Shown here: positions 47,677 through 56,731 of the stretch, one piece after another | Position numbering within the stretch: the stretch's first letter is position 1 | Layout: the number at the start of each line of letters is the position of its first letter | DNA from: an uncultured Parabacteroides sp. | Lineage (GTDB): Bacteria; Bacteroidota; Bacteroidia; Bacteroidales; Tannerellaceae | Direction of reading: 5' to 3' | Assembly (NCBI GenBank): GCA_944325355.1 | Contig: CALUZS010000007.1 | Span: 1 to 64,000 of the forward strand | Length of the DNA stretch: 64,000 nucleotides | Translations under genes and position numbers: made by a program | The notes under the pieces: generated by a model | The model's input: only the letters and a program-made list of their open reading frames with translations | Told to the model about the DNA's origin: nothing | Databases searched by the model: none

Positions 47677-49059
47677 TTAGAGAGTATCTTGTTTCAGTTG
47701 TTCGATAAACGCATCTATCCGGTGCAGTTCTTTCGGTATGTCAATGCTTTGTGGACAGTGTGGGTTGCACTGCCCGCATCCGGTGCAGTGGTCGGCCTGG
47801 CGTAATTTCTCTATCTCCCGGTTGTAGCCCACAAGGTAAGCCCGTCGTGCCTGTCGGTAGTTTTCGTCTTGGCGGCTTTTAGGCATGTTCCCTTCGTTCA
47901 CACATTTATTATAATGTAACAAGATGCCCGGGATGTCGATTCCATAAGGGCATGGCATGCAATATTGGCAGTCGTTGCAAGGGATTGTCGGATATTTTAG
48001 CATGAGTTGCGCCGTATCCTCCAAATAATCCAGTTCTTCCTGTGAAAGAGGAATCAATGGGGAATAAGTTCGGATATTGTCTTGCAAATGTTCCATATAA
48101 GTCATGCCGCTCAAGACTGTCAGGACTTTCTCCGGCGTCCCGGCGAAACGGAATGCCCACGAAGCCACGCTGTCTTCCGGGCGTCGCTGTTTGAGCCTGG
48201 CAACGATATGTTCGGGAACGTTCGATAACCGTCCGCCCAATAGCGGTTCCATAATGATGGAAGGGATATTCCTTTTTGCCAGTTCGTTATACAAATATTC
48301 AGCGTTGACGTTGAATCCGGACGCATGTTTCCAGTCCACGTAATTCAATTGGATCTGGACGAAATCCCAATGGGCATAGTCGTGCAGACCAAGCACGTAA
48401 TCGAAAACATCCACCGTGCCGTGGAACGAGAATCCCAGGTTGCGTATTCTTCCGGCTTCCCTCTCTTTGATGAGGAAGTCCAATATGCCGTTGTCGATAT
48501 AACGGGCTTTGAATGTTTTCATTCCGCCGTTTCCAATGGAATGGAGCAGGTAGTAATCGATGTAGTCGGTCTGCAAATCCTTGAACGACTGTTCGTACAT
48601 GGCGATGGAATTTTCCCGTGTCCAGTTCTGGAAATTGGAAAGCTTTGTCGCTATGAACAGTTTTTCGCGCGGATGCCTTTTTAAGGCGATTCCGGTGGAT
48701 TTTTCGGACCATCCTTGGACATAGACGGGTGATGTGTCAAAATAATTGACCCCGTGTGCGATGGCGTAGTCAACCAAGCGGTTGACAGCTTCCTGGTCAA
48801 TGACGTTTCCCCCATTTTCCGGTGACGGGAGAGTCGGCCAACGCATACATCCGTACCCTAACAGTGAGATGTTCTCTCCTTTGTTGGACACCCGGTAAGT
48901 CATCTTGCCGGTCGGTATTTCGGTTGGCGATTTGGTATTGGGGGTTGTATTTCCCTTCGAGTCGCAACCGTATAAAATTCCACTTCCAGTGGCTGCACTG
49001 ATGCCGACTATCTTGAAGAAATCTCGGCGTCCGATATTATTCGTTTTATTTTTTTCCAT
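47677..49059 (-). CDS. Tat-type aldo/keto reductase with C-terminal ferredoxin domain
   Basis: A 460-residue predicted exported oxidoreductase. The N terminus has a twin-arginine motif (GRRDFFKIVG, residues 10-19), a hydrophobic stretch and ILYGC at about 28-32, which could be a lipobox. An aldo/keto reductase barrel follows (YFDTSPVYVQGWSE near 125, catalytic-type Tyr), and the last 100 residues carry two 4Fe-4S motifs, CNDCQYCMPCP and CTGCGQCNPHCP. The start at 49059 has AGGA at the right distance; an upstream ATG at 49101 would overlap the preceding gene. It follows the membrane polyferredoxin gene by 19 bases, which suggests electrons pass from that protein to this one. Substrate unknown. 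Confidence 0.85.
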   Translation of the reverse strand: MEKNKTNNIGRRDFFKIVGISAATGSGILYGCDSKGNTTPNTKSPTEIPTGKMTYRVSNKGENISLLGYGCMRWPTLPSPENGGNVIDQEAVNRLVDYAIAHGVNYFDTSPVYVQGWSEKSTGIALKRHPREKLFIATKLSNFQNWTRENSIAMYEQSFKDLQTDYIDYYLLHSIGNGGMKTFKARYIDNGILDFLIKEREAGRIRNLGFSFHGTVDVFDYVLGLHDYAHWDFVQIQLNYVDWKHASGFNVNAEYLYNELAKRNIPSIIMEPLLGGRLSNVPEHIVARLKQRRPEDSVASWAFRFAGTPEKVLTVLSGMTYMEHLQDNIRTYSPLIPLSQEELDYLEDTAQLMLKYPTIPCNDCQYCMPCPYGIDIPGILLHYNKCVNEGNMPKSRQDENYRQARRAYLVGYNREIEKLRQADHCTGCGQCNPHCPQSIDIPKELHRIDAFIEQLKQDTL

Positions 49060-49078
49060 AATTCCTGAATGCCTTGAA

Positions 49079-50581
49079 TTAAATGATTCGGTGGACTTCA
49101 TGTCCTTCTACATATATCGCGCTTAATGGACGGGAAGGGCATAAGTTTTCACAAGCCCCGCAGCCGATGCATTTCTCTACGTTGATAGCCGGGATTTTCA
49201 GTGATTTCGGATTGCCCGGCTCTTTTGCAACCAGCTGGATTGCTCCAGTCGGGCAATGGCGGAAACAATTCGTGCATTGTTCATTGTCCCGGTTAACTAC
49301 GCATCTGTCCGGGACATATACGGCGTGCCCTGTCTGAATTGCCGATTTATCGGCTTTTGTTATCGGTTTAATTGCCCCAGTCGGGCAAACTTCCGAGCAT
49401 TTCACACATTCCGGACGGCAATAACCGCGCTCGTATGACATTTCCGGTTGCATGAACTTGCTGAGGTTTGATGACGGGACCAGCACATGGTTTGGGCAAG
49501 CTGATACACATAATTGGCAAGCCGTGCAGTGTGCTGTGAAGTTCTTTGCGCTTAAAGACCCGGGAGGTGTTATCGGTGCTAACCGTTCCGGGGCTTTTTT
49601 ATCAATGATATTGGCAAAACCTCCGTCTACTTTTTTCTCTTGGGCTTTCAATACGGCAGAAGTCGCCAATAGGGTGGAGACGGAGAGGAAACTGCGTCGT
49701 GCCGCAGGATTGTTTTCTGCACCGTTCTCCTTTATCGTTTCAGTATTCTTTTTCAAAGGAGATTGGAATTTGTAATGGATAGCCCCGTGTTTGCAGGTTT
49801 CGATGCAGTCCATGCAAACCACGCATCGGCTGTAATCTATTTTATGCTCCTGGCTGTTGATGCAGGCAGCTTTGCATTTGTGTGTACAGAGTCCGCAATT
49901 ATTGCATTTCTCGGTGTCAATTACCGGGCGAAACAGTGCGTATTTCGACAAAAAGCCCAAAATGGTACCAACGGGACAGATGGTGTTGCAATAGGTCCGT
50001 CCGTTTTTCCAAGCCAAGATTGCCAAAACAATGAATGTTACGATTGCAACAATGAAAGAGGAAAGGCTTTTTATCCAGACTTCCGTTGAGTAAAACAGGT
50101 AACTGTCGGCTCTTTCCGCCAAGTAAGCGAGCAGATTGTTCCCCCATTGGTAAACCGGTGCAAACAGGTTTGATGCAATCCGCCCGTAAGAGCTGTACGG
50201 GGCAAGCAATGCGGTAAAGGCAGAAAAGCCTGCGACAAACGCAATAATGAACAAGACAAATACACTCCATCTTAACCATGTTTTGGCGGGTGAAAAAGAA
50301 AAGCGGTATTTTTTCTTTTTCCTGCTCCCACTAATCCAAGAAACCAAATCTTGGAATACGCCTAATGGGCAAATGACAGAACAATATACCCTGCCGAACA
50401 GGAGTGTCAGCAATAGTAGAAAAATAACGACTCCGGCATTTAACGCAAGTAGCGCCGGCAAGAACTGTATTTTTGCCATCCATCCAAACCAAATATGGAT
50501 TGTCCCTGTGAAATCAAGGAATAAGAGTGTGATTAGGACGAAAAATACAGTGGCAAAGGTTACTCTGATTTTACGTAGCAT
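49079..50581 (-). CDS. NapH-like membrane polyferredoxin fused to a NapG-like ferredoxin
   Basis: A 500-residue protein in two halves. Residues 1 to about 215 hold about five membrane segments with the CxxxCP pairs of NapH/MauN-type proteins (YCSVICPLG and YCNTICPVG), followed by two cytoplasmic 4Fe-4S motifs (CNNCGLCTHKC, CVVCMDCIETC). At 295-313 comes a twin-arginine signal-like segment, ARRSFLS with a hydrophobic run ending LKA, then Gln314. The C-terminal half has four further 4Fe-4S motifs (CTACQLCVSAC, CVKCSEVCP, CTNCFRHCP, CIGCGACENLCP). NapH and NapG are normally separate proteins passing electrons from quinol. Here it probably feeds the aldo/keto reductase encoded next. Confidence 0.83.
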   Translation of the reverse strand: MLRKIRVTFATVFFVLITLLFLDFTGTIHIWFGWMAKIQFLPALLALNAGVVIFLLLLTLLFGRVYCSVICPLGVFQDLVSWISGSRKKKKYRFSFSPAKTWLRWSVFVLFIIAFVAGFSAFTALLAPYSSYGRIASNLFAPVYQWGNNLLAYLAERADSYLFYSTEVWIKSLSSFIVAIVTFIVLAILAWKNGRTYCNTICPVGTILGFLSKYALFRPVIDTEKCNNCGLCTHKCKAACINSQEHKIDYSRCVVCMDCIETCKHGAIHYKFQSPLKKNTETIKENGAENNPAARRSFLSVSTLLATSAVLKAQEKKVDGGFANIIDKKAPERLAPITPPGSLSAKNFTAHCTACQLCVSACPNHVLVPSSNLSKFMQPEMSYERGYCRPECVKCSEVCPTGAIKPITKADKSAIQTGHAVYVPDRCVVNRDNEQCTNCFRHCPTGAIQLVAKEPGNPKSLKIPAINVEKCIGCGACENLCPSRPLSAIYVEGHEVHRII

Positions 50582-50618
50582 GCTTTATTGGTTGTTTTTT
50601 ATTGGTTGTAATTAATTG

Positions 50619-50626
50619 CAAAGCTA
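50619..50626 (-). promoter_or_regulatory. -7 box of the polyferredoxin / aldo-keto reductase operon
   Basis: TAGCTTTG on the minus strand, 37 bases ahead of the polyferredoxin start. Confidence 0.55.
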
Positions 50627-50864
50627 AAATATTTTGTGTTAAATACGTAGTGTGTTTTGTGGAAAAATTTGCTTGTCGGGGATTTGCTGGATTCTGTTTT
50701 GAAGGTTTTCATCGGTATGTGGCAGTTGGGTGGGCTTGCAATGGCTTTATAAAAGCTTGTTGTTTTTCTTTTACTTGGTCACATTGTATTAAAAATTGGA
50801 TGTTTTTGACTTGCTGTTTGGACTTCTAAGGAAATAGTGTTTACAGATAAAAGGATATTTAAGT
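50627..50864. other. Gap without a gene
   Basis: Divergent intergenic region between the polyferredoxin and ileS promoters. It is T- and G-rich on the plus strand; I see no ORF with a start site, repeat or hairpin of note. Confidence 0.4.
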
Positions 50865-50894
50865 GTTTTCTTTCAGAGAAAAAGCGTACCTTTG
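50865..50894 (+). promoter_or_regulatory. Promoter of ileS
   Basis: A T-rich -33 candidate at 50865-50868 and TACCTTTG at 50887-50894. The -7 box lies inside an open upstream extension, so the coding start must be later (50932). Confidence 0.65.
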
Positions 50895-50931
50895 CCGAGC
50901 TATAAATGAGAAAGATAAAAAATCACAATAC

Positions 50932-53900
50932 ATGGTTAATAAATTTGCCGAATATTCTAAGTTTGATTTGTCAAACATCAATAAGGAGATTTTGAAAAAG
51001 TGGGAAGACGGTGATGTTTTCCAGAAAAGTTTGGAAATTCGCGAAGGACATCCTTCGTTTGTCTTTTACGAAGGACCGCCATCGGCTAACGGAATGCCGG
51101 GAATCCATCATGTGATTGCACGGTCGATTAAGGATATTTTTTGCCGTTATAAGACGATGAAAGGCTATAAAGTCAACCGGAAAGCGGGATGGGATACGCA
51201 CGGTCTGCCGGTTGAACTGGGTGTCGAGAAGTCGTTAGGAATAACGAAAGAGGATATTGGAAAGAAGATTTCGGTAGCGGATTATAATGCGGCCTGCCGG
51301 AAAGATGTAATGAAATACACAAAGGAGTGGACCGAATTGACAAAGAAAATGGGTTATTGGGTCGATTTGGAACATCCTTACATTACTTATGACAACCGAT
51401 ACATAGAAACATTGTGGTGGCTCTTGAAGCAACTTTATAAGAAAGGATTGCTGTATAAAGGCTATACCATCCAACCGTATTCGCCGGCAGCAGGGACGGG
51501 CTTAAGTTCCCATGAATTGAACCAGCCGGGTTGTTATCGTGATGTAAAAGATTTGACGGTAGTCGGTCAGTTCAAAATGAAAAATCCGAAACCTGAAATG
51601 ACAGGTTGGGGTACACCTTATTTCTTGGCATGGACTACTACACCGTGGACTTTGCCTTCGAACACGGCGCTTTGTGTTGGCCCGAAGATTGACTATGTGG
51701 CTGTAAGGTCATATAACGGATATACCGGGGAGAAAATTACGGTTGTCTTGGCAAAAGCGTTGCTTTATACTCATTTCAATAAAAAAGCAGAAGATATCGC
51801 GTTGGAAGAGTATAAGCCAGGTGACAAACTGATTCCATTCAAAGTGGTGGGCGAGTACAAAGGTCCCGATTTGGTAGGTATGGAATACGAACAGCTTTTC
51901 CCGTGGGTAAAGCCTGTTGAGTTGGACGAGAATGGAAATTGGCGTGACGCTTCTTCGAAAGCATTCCGGGTGATTCCGGGAGATTATGTGACGGTTGAAG
52001 ACGGTACGGGTATTGTACATATAGCCCCGACGTTCGGTGCAGACGATGCTTTCGTTGCAAAAGTGGCTGGCATCCCGTCGCTCTTTATGATTAATAAGAA
52101 AGGGGAGACACGTCCGATGGTCGACCTGACTGGTAAATTCTATTTGCTGGAAGAATTGGACGAGAAGTTTGTTGCCGAATGCGTGAATGTTGACACCTAT
52201 AAGGAATATCAGGGACGATGGGTGAAAAATGCGTATGACCCTCAGTTTACTGTTGATGGTAAATATGATGAGAAAGCTGCACAGGCTGCAGAGTCATTGG
52301 ATGTAATCCTTTGTATGGTGATGAAGCAGAACAACCAGGCTTTCAAGATGGAGAAGCATGTTCATAATTATCCGCATTGTTGGCGTACCGATAAACCGGT
52401 GCTTTATTATCCGCTTGATAGTTGGTTTATCCGTTCTACGGCATGTAAGGATCGGATGATTGAATTGAACAAGACTATCAATTGGAAACCGGAGTCGACC
52501 GGTACAGGGCGTTTTGGCAAATGGCTGGAGAATTTGAACGATTGGAACTTGAGTCGTTCCCGTTATTGGGGAACTCCATTGCCGATTTGGCGCAGTGAAG
52601 ATGGTGAGGAGATCTGCATCGGTTCGGTTGAAGAACTGTATAATGAGATAGAGAAATCTGTTGCTGCCGGTTTTATGCCGGAGAACCCGTATAAGAAGTT
52701 GGGCTTTGTTCCCGGAGTTTACGAACAGGGAAATTATGATAAAATTGATTTGCATCGCCCGTATGTGGACGATATCATTCTGGTTTCTCCTTCTGGAAAA
52801 CCGATGAAACGCGAATCGGATTTGATTGACGTATGGTTTGATTCCGGTGCGATGCCTTATGCTCAAATCCATTATCCATTTGAAAATAAGGAAATGTTCG
52901 ATAACCGTTCTATCTATCCGGCAGACTTTATCGCTGAAGGTGTAGACCAGACTCGTGGATGGTTCTTTACGCTTCATGCTTTGGCTACCATGATTTTTGA
53001 CAGTGTGGCTTATAAAACGGTTGTGTCAAATGGATTGGTGCTGGATAAAAACGGCAATAAGATGTCAAAACGTTTGGGGAATGCGGTAGACCCGTTTGAG
53101 ACAATCGAGAAATTCGGCTCAGACCCGTTGCGTTGGTATATGATAACCAATGCATCTCCGTGGGATAATATAAAATTTGATGTGGATGGAATCGAGGAAG
53201 TCCGCCGGAAATTCTTCGGAACGTTATATAATACCTATTCGTTCTTTGCATTGTATGCGAATGTAGATGGATTTAATTACAGTGAACCTGATATTGATAA
53301 GTCAGGAGAGCATCAACGTCCGGAAATCGACCGTTGGATACTTTCTTTGTTGAACAGTTTGATTAAAGAAGTTGATGGCTATTTTGAAGCATATGAACCG
53401 ACACGTGCCGGACGTGCGATTTCTGATTTTGTCAACGATAATTTGAGTAACTGGTATGTCCGTTTGAACCGTCGCCGTTTTTGGGGCGGAGGTATGACTG
53501 AAGATAAGTTGTCGGCTTACCAGACTTTGTACACCTGTTTGGAGACCGTTGCAAAATTAATGGCTCCGATAGCGCCGTTCTACGCCGACCGGTTGTATTC
53601 GGACTTGATTGCAGTTACGGGGCGCGATACTGTGCTTTCCGTTCATCTGTCAGATTTCCCGAAATGTAGGGAAGATTTGATTGATAAAGATTTGGAAGAA
53701 CGTATGCAGATGGCTCAGAGCATATCTTCTATGGTTCTGGCTTTACGTCGTAAGGTGAATATAAAGGTTCGCCAACCTCTTCAGACAATCATGATTCCGG
53801 TTATTGACGCTCACCAGCAGGCTGCTATTGAAGCGGTGAAAACGTTGATATTGAATGAAGTTAATGTGAAAGGACTGAAGTTTGTGGGTAACTCGAGCGG

Positions 53901-54432
53901 CATTTTAGTGAAGAAAGTCAAACCGGACTTTAAAAAACTTGGCCCGCGTTATGGGAAAATCATGAAAGCCTTGTCGGTAGCTATTCAAGGCATGAGTCAG
54001 GATGATATCAATGCGTTTGAACAGAAAGAGACGTTCACATTTATGATTGATGGGCAAACGGTTGAAATTTATCGTTCGGATGTAGAGATTATATCGGAAG
54101 ATATTCCCGGTTGGTTGGTCTCCAACGAAGGCCGCTTGACGGTCGCTTTGGATATTACGGTAACCGAAGCGTTGAAGAAAGAAGGTTTGGCGCGTGAGCT
54201 GGTGAACCGTATCCAAAATCTCCGCAAAAGTAATGGTTATGACATCGTTGATAAAGTTCGGATTGCTATCGTTTCTATTCCGGAAATTGTGGCAGTTGTA
54301 GAAGAATATAATCAGTATATTGCGAACCAGGTTTTGGCGGTGTCTATCGATTTGGTGGAAGATATCGAAGAAGATGCGACAGAATTGGATTTCGATGAGT
54401 TTAATTTGCGTATAAAAGTAGAAAAGATATAA
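50932..54432 (+). CDS. ileS: Isoleucyl-tRNA synthetase
   Basis: Class I synthetase of 1166 residues charging tRNA-Ile. The HIGH-type site appears as GMPGIHH (about 58-64), the editing domain has the TTPWTLPSN loop, and KMSKR stands at 710-714. The long C-terminal region, the KRL-type spacing and the GWDTHGLPVELGVEKSLGI block resemble the eukaryote-like (type 2) IleRS rather than the E. coli type of about 940 residues; the type 2 form is generally insensitive to mupirocin, which is an inference here. The start at 50932 is chosen because the promoter lies just before it. Confidence 0.95.
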   Translation: MVNKFAEYSKFDLSNINKEILKKWEDGDVFQKSLEIREGHPSFVFYEGPPSANGMPGIHHVIARSIKDIFCRYKTMKGYKVNRKAGWDTHGLPVELGVEKSLGITKEDIGKKISVADYNAACRKDVMKYTKEWTELTKKMGYWVDLEHPYITYDNRYIETLWWLLKQLYKKGLLYKGYTIQPYSPAAGTGLSSHELNQPGCYRDVKDLTVVGQFKMKNPKPEMTGWGTPYFLAWTTTPWTLPSNTALCVGPKIDYVAVRSYNGYTGEKITVVLAKALLYTHFNKKAEDIALEEYKPGDKLIPFKVVGEYKGPDLVGMEYEQLFPWVKPVELDENGNWRDASSKAFRVIPGDYVTVEDGTGIVHIAPTFGADDAFVAKVAGIPSLFMINKKGETRPMVDLTGKFYLLEELDEKFVAECVNVDTYKEYQGRWVKNAYDPQFTVDGKYDEKAAQAAESLDVILCMVMKQNNQAFKMEKHVHNYPHCWRTDKPVLYYPLDSWFIRSTACKDRMIELNKTINWKPESTGTGRFGKWLENLNDWNLSRSRYWGTPLPIWRSEDGEEICIGSVEELYNEIEKSVAAGFMPENPYKKLGFVPGVYEQGNYDKIDLHRPYVDDIILVSPSGKPMKRESDLIDVWFDSGAMPYAQIHYPFENKEMFDNRSIYPADFIAEGVDQTRGWFFTLHALATMIFDSVAYKTVVSNGLVLDKNGNKMSKRLGNAVDPFETIEKFGSDPLRWYMITNASPWDNIKFDVDGIEEVRRKFFGTLYNTYSFFALYANVDGFNYSEPDIDKSGEHQRPEIDRWILSLLNSLIKEVDGYFEAYEPTRAGRAISDFVNDNLSNWYVRLNRRRFWGGGMTEDKLSAYQTLYTCLETVAKLMAPIAPFYADRLYSDLIAVTGRDTVLSVHLSDFPKCREDLIDKDLEERMQMAQSISSMVLALRRKVNIKVRQPLQTIMIPVIDAHQQAAIEAVKTLILNEVNVKGLKFVGNSSGILVKKVKPDFKKLGPRYGKIMKALSVAIQGMSQDDINAFEQKETFTFMIDGQTVEIYRSDVEIISEDIPGWLVSNEGRLTVALDITVTEALKKEGLARELVNRIQNLRKSNGYDIVDKVRIAIVSIPEIVAVVEEYNQYIANQVLAVSIDLVEDIEEDATELDFDEFNLRIKVEKI

Positions 54433-54461
54433 GAATAGGTTTCATAAAAGGAGAATTGTAC

Positions 54462-54469
54462 TATCTTTG
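54462..54469 (+). promoter_or_regulatory. -7 box upstream of the dksA-like / lspA genes
   Basis: TATCTTTG, 30 bases after the ileS stop and 65 before the next start. Confidence 0.6.
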
Positions 54470-54534
54470 TGTCGAGCAAGTGTATAAAGTACGATTCTCT
54501 GTTATATTGTCTAACTTATTAAAAAAATTGGTGT

Positions 54535-54915
54535 ATGTCAGAAAAAACAAGATATTCGGATGCTGAATTGGAAGAGTTCCGGACAATCATATTGGAGAAG
54601 CTGGAAATCGCTAAGAGAGATTATGAGTTGTTGAGGTCCGGTGTTACGAACTCAGATGGGAATGATGTTGCAGATACCTCTCCGACGTTTAAGGTTTTGG
54701 AGGAAGGTGCTTCAACATTGTCTAAGGAAGAAGCAGGGCGTTTGGCTCAACGTCAGATGAAATTTATTCAGAATTTGCAAGCAGCTTTGATTCGTATTGA
54801 AAATAAAACGTATGGTATTTGTCGGGAAACTGGAAAGTTGATACCGAAAGAACGTTTACGTGCTGTGCCGCATGCGACATTGAGCATCGAAGCTAAGCAA
54901 AAGGGTGTAAAATAA
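54535..54915 (+). CDS. TraR/DksA-family protein without zinc ligands
   Basis: A 126-residue protein with the DksA layout: an N-terminal coiled coil (residues about 8-85, ILEKLEIAKRDYELL) and a C-terminal finger region YGICRETGKLIPKERLRAVPHA near 97-118. DksA binds RNA polymerase through its secondary channel and works with ppGpp. Only one cysteine remains of the four that bind zinc in E. coli DksA, and the tip Asp-x-x-Asp of the coiled coil is best matched by DGNDVAD near 41-47. Its stop overlaps the lspA start by one base (TAATG), so the two are translationally coupled. Confidence 0.85.
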   Translation: MSEKTRYSDAELEEFRTIILEKLEIAKRDYELLRSGVTNSDGNDVADTSPTFKVLEEGASTLSKEEAGRLAQRQMKFIQNLQAALIRIENKTYGICRETGKLIPKERLRAVPHATLSIEAKQKGVK

Positions 54916-55556
54916 TGGAATATAAAAAATGGTGGGGAGCAATAGGCATTGTCGTATTGCTCCTTTTATTTGACCAGGCAATAAAGATTTGGATAAAAAC
55001 TCACTTCCAGCTGTATGAAAGCGTGGAAATAACACCTTGGTTTTATCTTTATTTTACAGAGAACCCGGGAATGGCTTTCGGTATAGAGTTAGGAGGAAAA
55101 CTGTTTTTGTCGATATTCCGTATAGTAGCGGTCGGATTTATCGGCTATTATCTTTACTTGTTGGTAAAAAAGAATTACCAGTTTGGATTTATTGCGTGCA
55201 TATCCCTTATCATGGCGGGGGCAATGGGCAACATCTTCGATTCGGTATTTTACGGTGTTTTATTTGACCACAGCTATGGACAGGTTGCAACTTTTTTGCC
55301 GGAAGGGGGAGGTTATGCCGGATGGTTGCATGGTAAAGTGGTAGATATGTTCTATTTCCCTTTGATAAAAACCACGTTGCCTGATTGGCTTCCTGTTTGG
55401 GGAGGTGATGAGTTTATATTTTTTCGTCCAATCTTCAATTTGGCTGATTCTGCTATTTGCGTTGGCGTATTTCTTGTCTTGATTTTTTATCGTCATACAT
55501 TTGCAAGGAGTCTTTCTGAAGAGGAGACTTTTTCAAGAAAGAAAAAATTGTCTTAA
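54915..55556 (+). CDS. lspA: Lipoprotein signal peptidase (signal peptidase II)
   Basis: Integral membrane aspartic protease that removes the signal peptide of prolipoproteins. The 213-residue protein has four membrane segments, the catalytic aspartates in GNIFDSVFYG (near 97) and FNLADSAI (near 180), and NPGMAFGIELGG near 50. It is about 45 residues longer than the E. coli enzyme; the extra segment lies in the periplasmic loop between the two aspartates, as in other Bacteroidales. Its substrates here include six or more lipoproteins encoded in this window. Confidence 0.95.
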   Translation: MEYKKWWGAIGIVVLLLLFDQAIKIWIKTHFQLYESVEITPWFYLYFTENPGMAFGIELGGKLFLSIFRIVAVGFIGYYLYLLVKKNYQFGFIACISLIMAGAMGNIFDSVFYGVLFDHSYGQVATFLPEGGGYAGWLHGKVVDMFYFPLIKTTLPDWLPVWGGDEFIFFRPIFNLADSAICVGVFLVLIFYRHTFARSLSEEETFSRKKKLS

Positions 55557-55574
55557 TAAATTCCCTGTAACGTT

Positions 55575-56369
55575 ATGTCGAAAAGCAAACTGCATTTATA
55601 TTTGTTGTCCGTTTCTTTTTTGGGGATGCTTCTCTCTTGCAGCAAAGTACCGGAAGGAATCATTCCGGAAAAGCAGATGCAGCATGTTTTGCTTGATATG
55701 TACTTGGCAGAGGCAATGATAGGAGAGGATCCAAAGATGTTTAGGGACGATGAACATAAGGAAGCGCTGTTCCAATCTGTCTTCAATAAATATGGAATAA
55801 CCCAAGCTCTTTATGATTCTTCTTTGGTCTGGTATGGAGAAAATCTGGATATTTATATGAAAGTGTATGAACGGATGCTGAGAGATATCAGTGATTTGAC
55901 GTTGCAGCTGGGGGATGTCCAAGCAAGGGCTTTGTCAGACATGAATGACCAGGATTCGGTTAATATCTGGACACGGAAATCACATTTTACTTTTTCATCG
56001 GATAATGTAGGATTTAACGGGATAACTTTTAATTTGAATCCGGAGACACATTATTCATCGGGCAGCTCTTTTGAGTTTCAAGCGAAAGTCTGGGGAGTGG
56101 TGAAAGATATGAAGCATTATCCCCAGGTACGTTTGTTTATCGAACAGAAGGATACGACGCTAATGTTGGAAAGGGCGGTGGATAGCGATGGAAGATTTTC
56201 CGTAAAATTGGCTTCGTCTCCGGCAAATCGTGTGCGACGGGTCTTTGGCTCTTTTTGGATGGATAACCGGGATGTCTCATATTCAAAAATATATATAGAC
56301 AGTATCTCTTTATATAAATACAATTATAAATCCGATTTTACGGAGATAAAGAAAGACGAGCCTAAATGA
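55575..56369 (+). CDS. DUF4296-type lipoprotein
   Basis: A 264-residue exported lipoprotein (SFLGMLLSC, lipid cysteine at 22). The first 100 residues match the DUF4296 domain in outline (IIPEKQMQHVLLDMYLAEAM, VFNKYGITQALYDSSLVWY), followed by a beta-rich region (SSFEFQAKVWGVV, RRVFGSFWMDNRDVSYSKIYID). Function unknown. It lies 18 bases after lspA, and its stop overlaps the start of the next gene (ATGA), so the group is probably one operon from the dksA-like gene onward. Confidence 0.8.
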   Translation: MSKSKLHLYLLSVSFLGMLLSCSKVPEGIIPEKQMQHVLLDMYLAEAMIGEDPKMFRDDEHKEALFQSVFNKYGITQALYDSSLVWYGENLDIYMKVYERMLRDISDLTLQLGDVQARALSDMNDQDSVNIWTRKSHFTFSSDNVGFNGITFNLNPETHYSSGSSFEFQAKVWGVVKDMKHYPQVRLFIEQKDTTLMLERAVDSDGRFSVKLASSPANRVRRVFGSFWMDNRDVSYSKIYIDSISLYKYNYKSDFTEIKKDEPK

Positions 56370-56731
56370 TACGTTTGGCAGCTCATTTTGTCTATTTTAG
56401 GAAATTGCATAAAATGTCGTTTGTTGAGATAACAGACGATGGTTTATTTGCAGGCGTATTCCCATTGACGGAAGAGTGTGCGCAAACTCGCTTTTTCAGT
56501 GGAACATTGATTTTGCTCCCAGAAGAATTGAATCCGGAAGTATTTGAAACGTTGCTGTCTTTGAATGGAAAGATGGAAGATTTGCATGCGTTTTTGTCGG
56601 AGAATGGCTGTAGTAGTTGGGCATCTCCCATAGAAGATGGCACTCCTTTTTCGATATATCTCTTTGATGGCCTATATCCTCCGACGAAATTCGGCACATA
56701 TCACGGCTGTTGCGACGGCAACGTTCAATGA
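56366..56731 (+). CDS. Hypothetical protein, 121 residues; amidohydrolase-like ends
   Basis: I do not recognise a family with certainty. The first 50 residues (MIRLAAHFVYF, VEITDDGLFAGVF, ARFF-type SGTLIL) resemble the N-terminal beta-sandwich of amidohydrolases, and the tail (SIYLFDGLYPPTKFGT) resembles the closing strand of the same domain, but the metal-binding barrel in between is missing. No signal peptide or membrane segment. The ATG overlaps the DUF4296 stop (ATGA). Its last 60 bases overlap the 3' end of the opposing RNA methyltransferase gene, which is uncommon. Confidence 0.6.
   Translation: MIRLAAHFVYFRKLHKMSFVEITDDGLFAGVFPLTEECAQTRFFSGTLILLPEELNPEVFETLLSLNGKMEDLHAFLSENGCSSWASPIEDGTPFSIYLFDGLYPPTKFGTYHGCCDGNVQ

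Noticed and set aside
50863..50931. Longer N terminus of isoleucyl-tRNA synthetase
   Set aside because: The -7 promoter box lies inside it, so the transcript would not contain that start.
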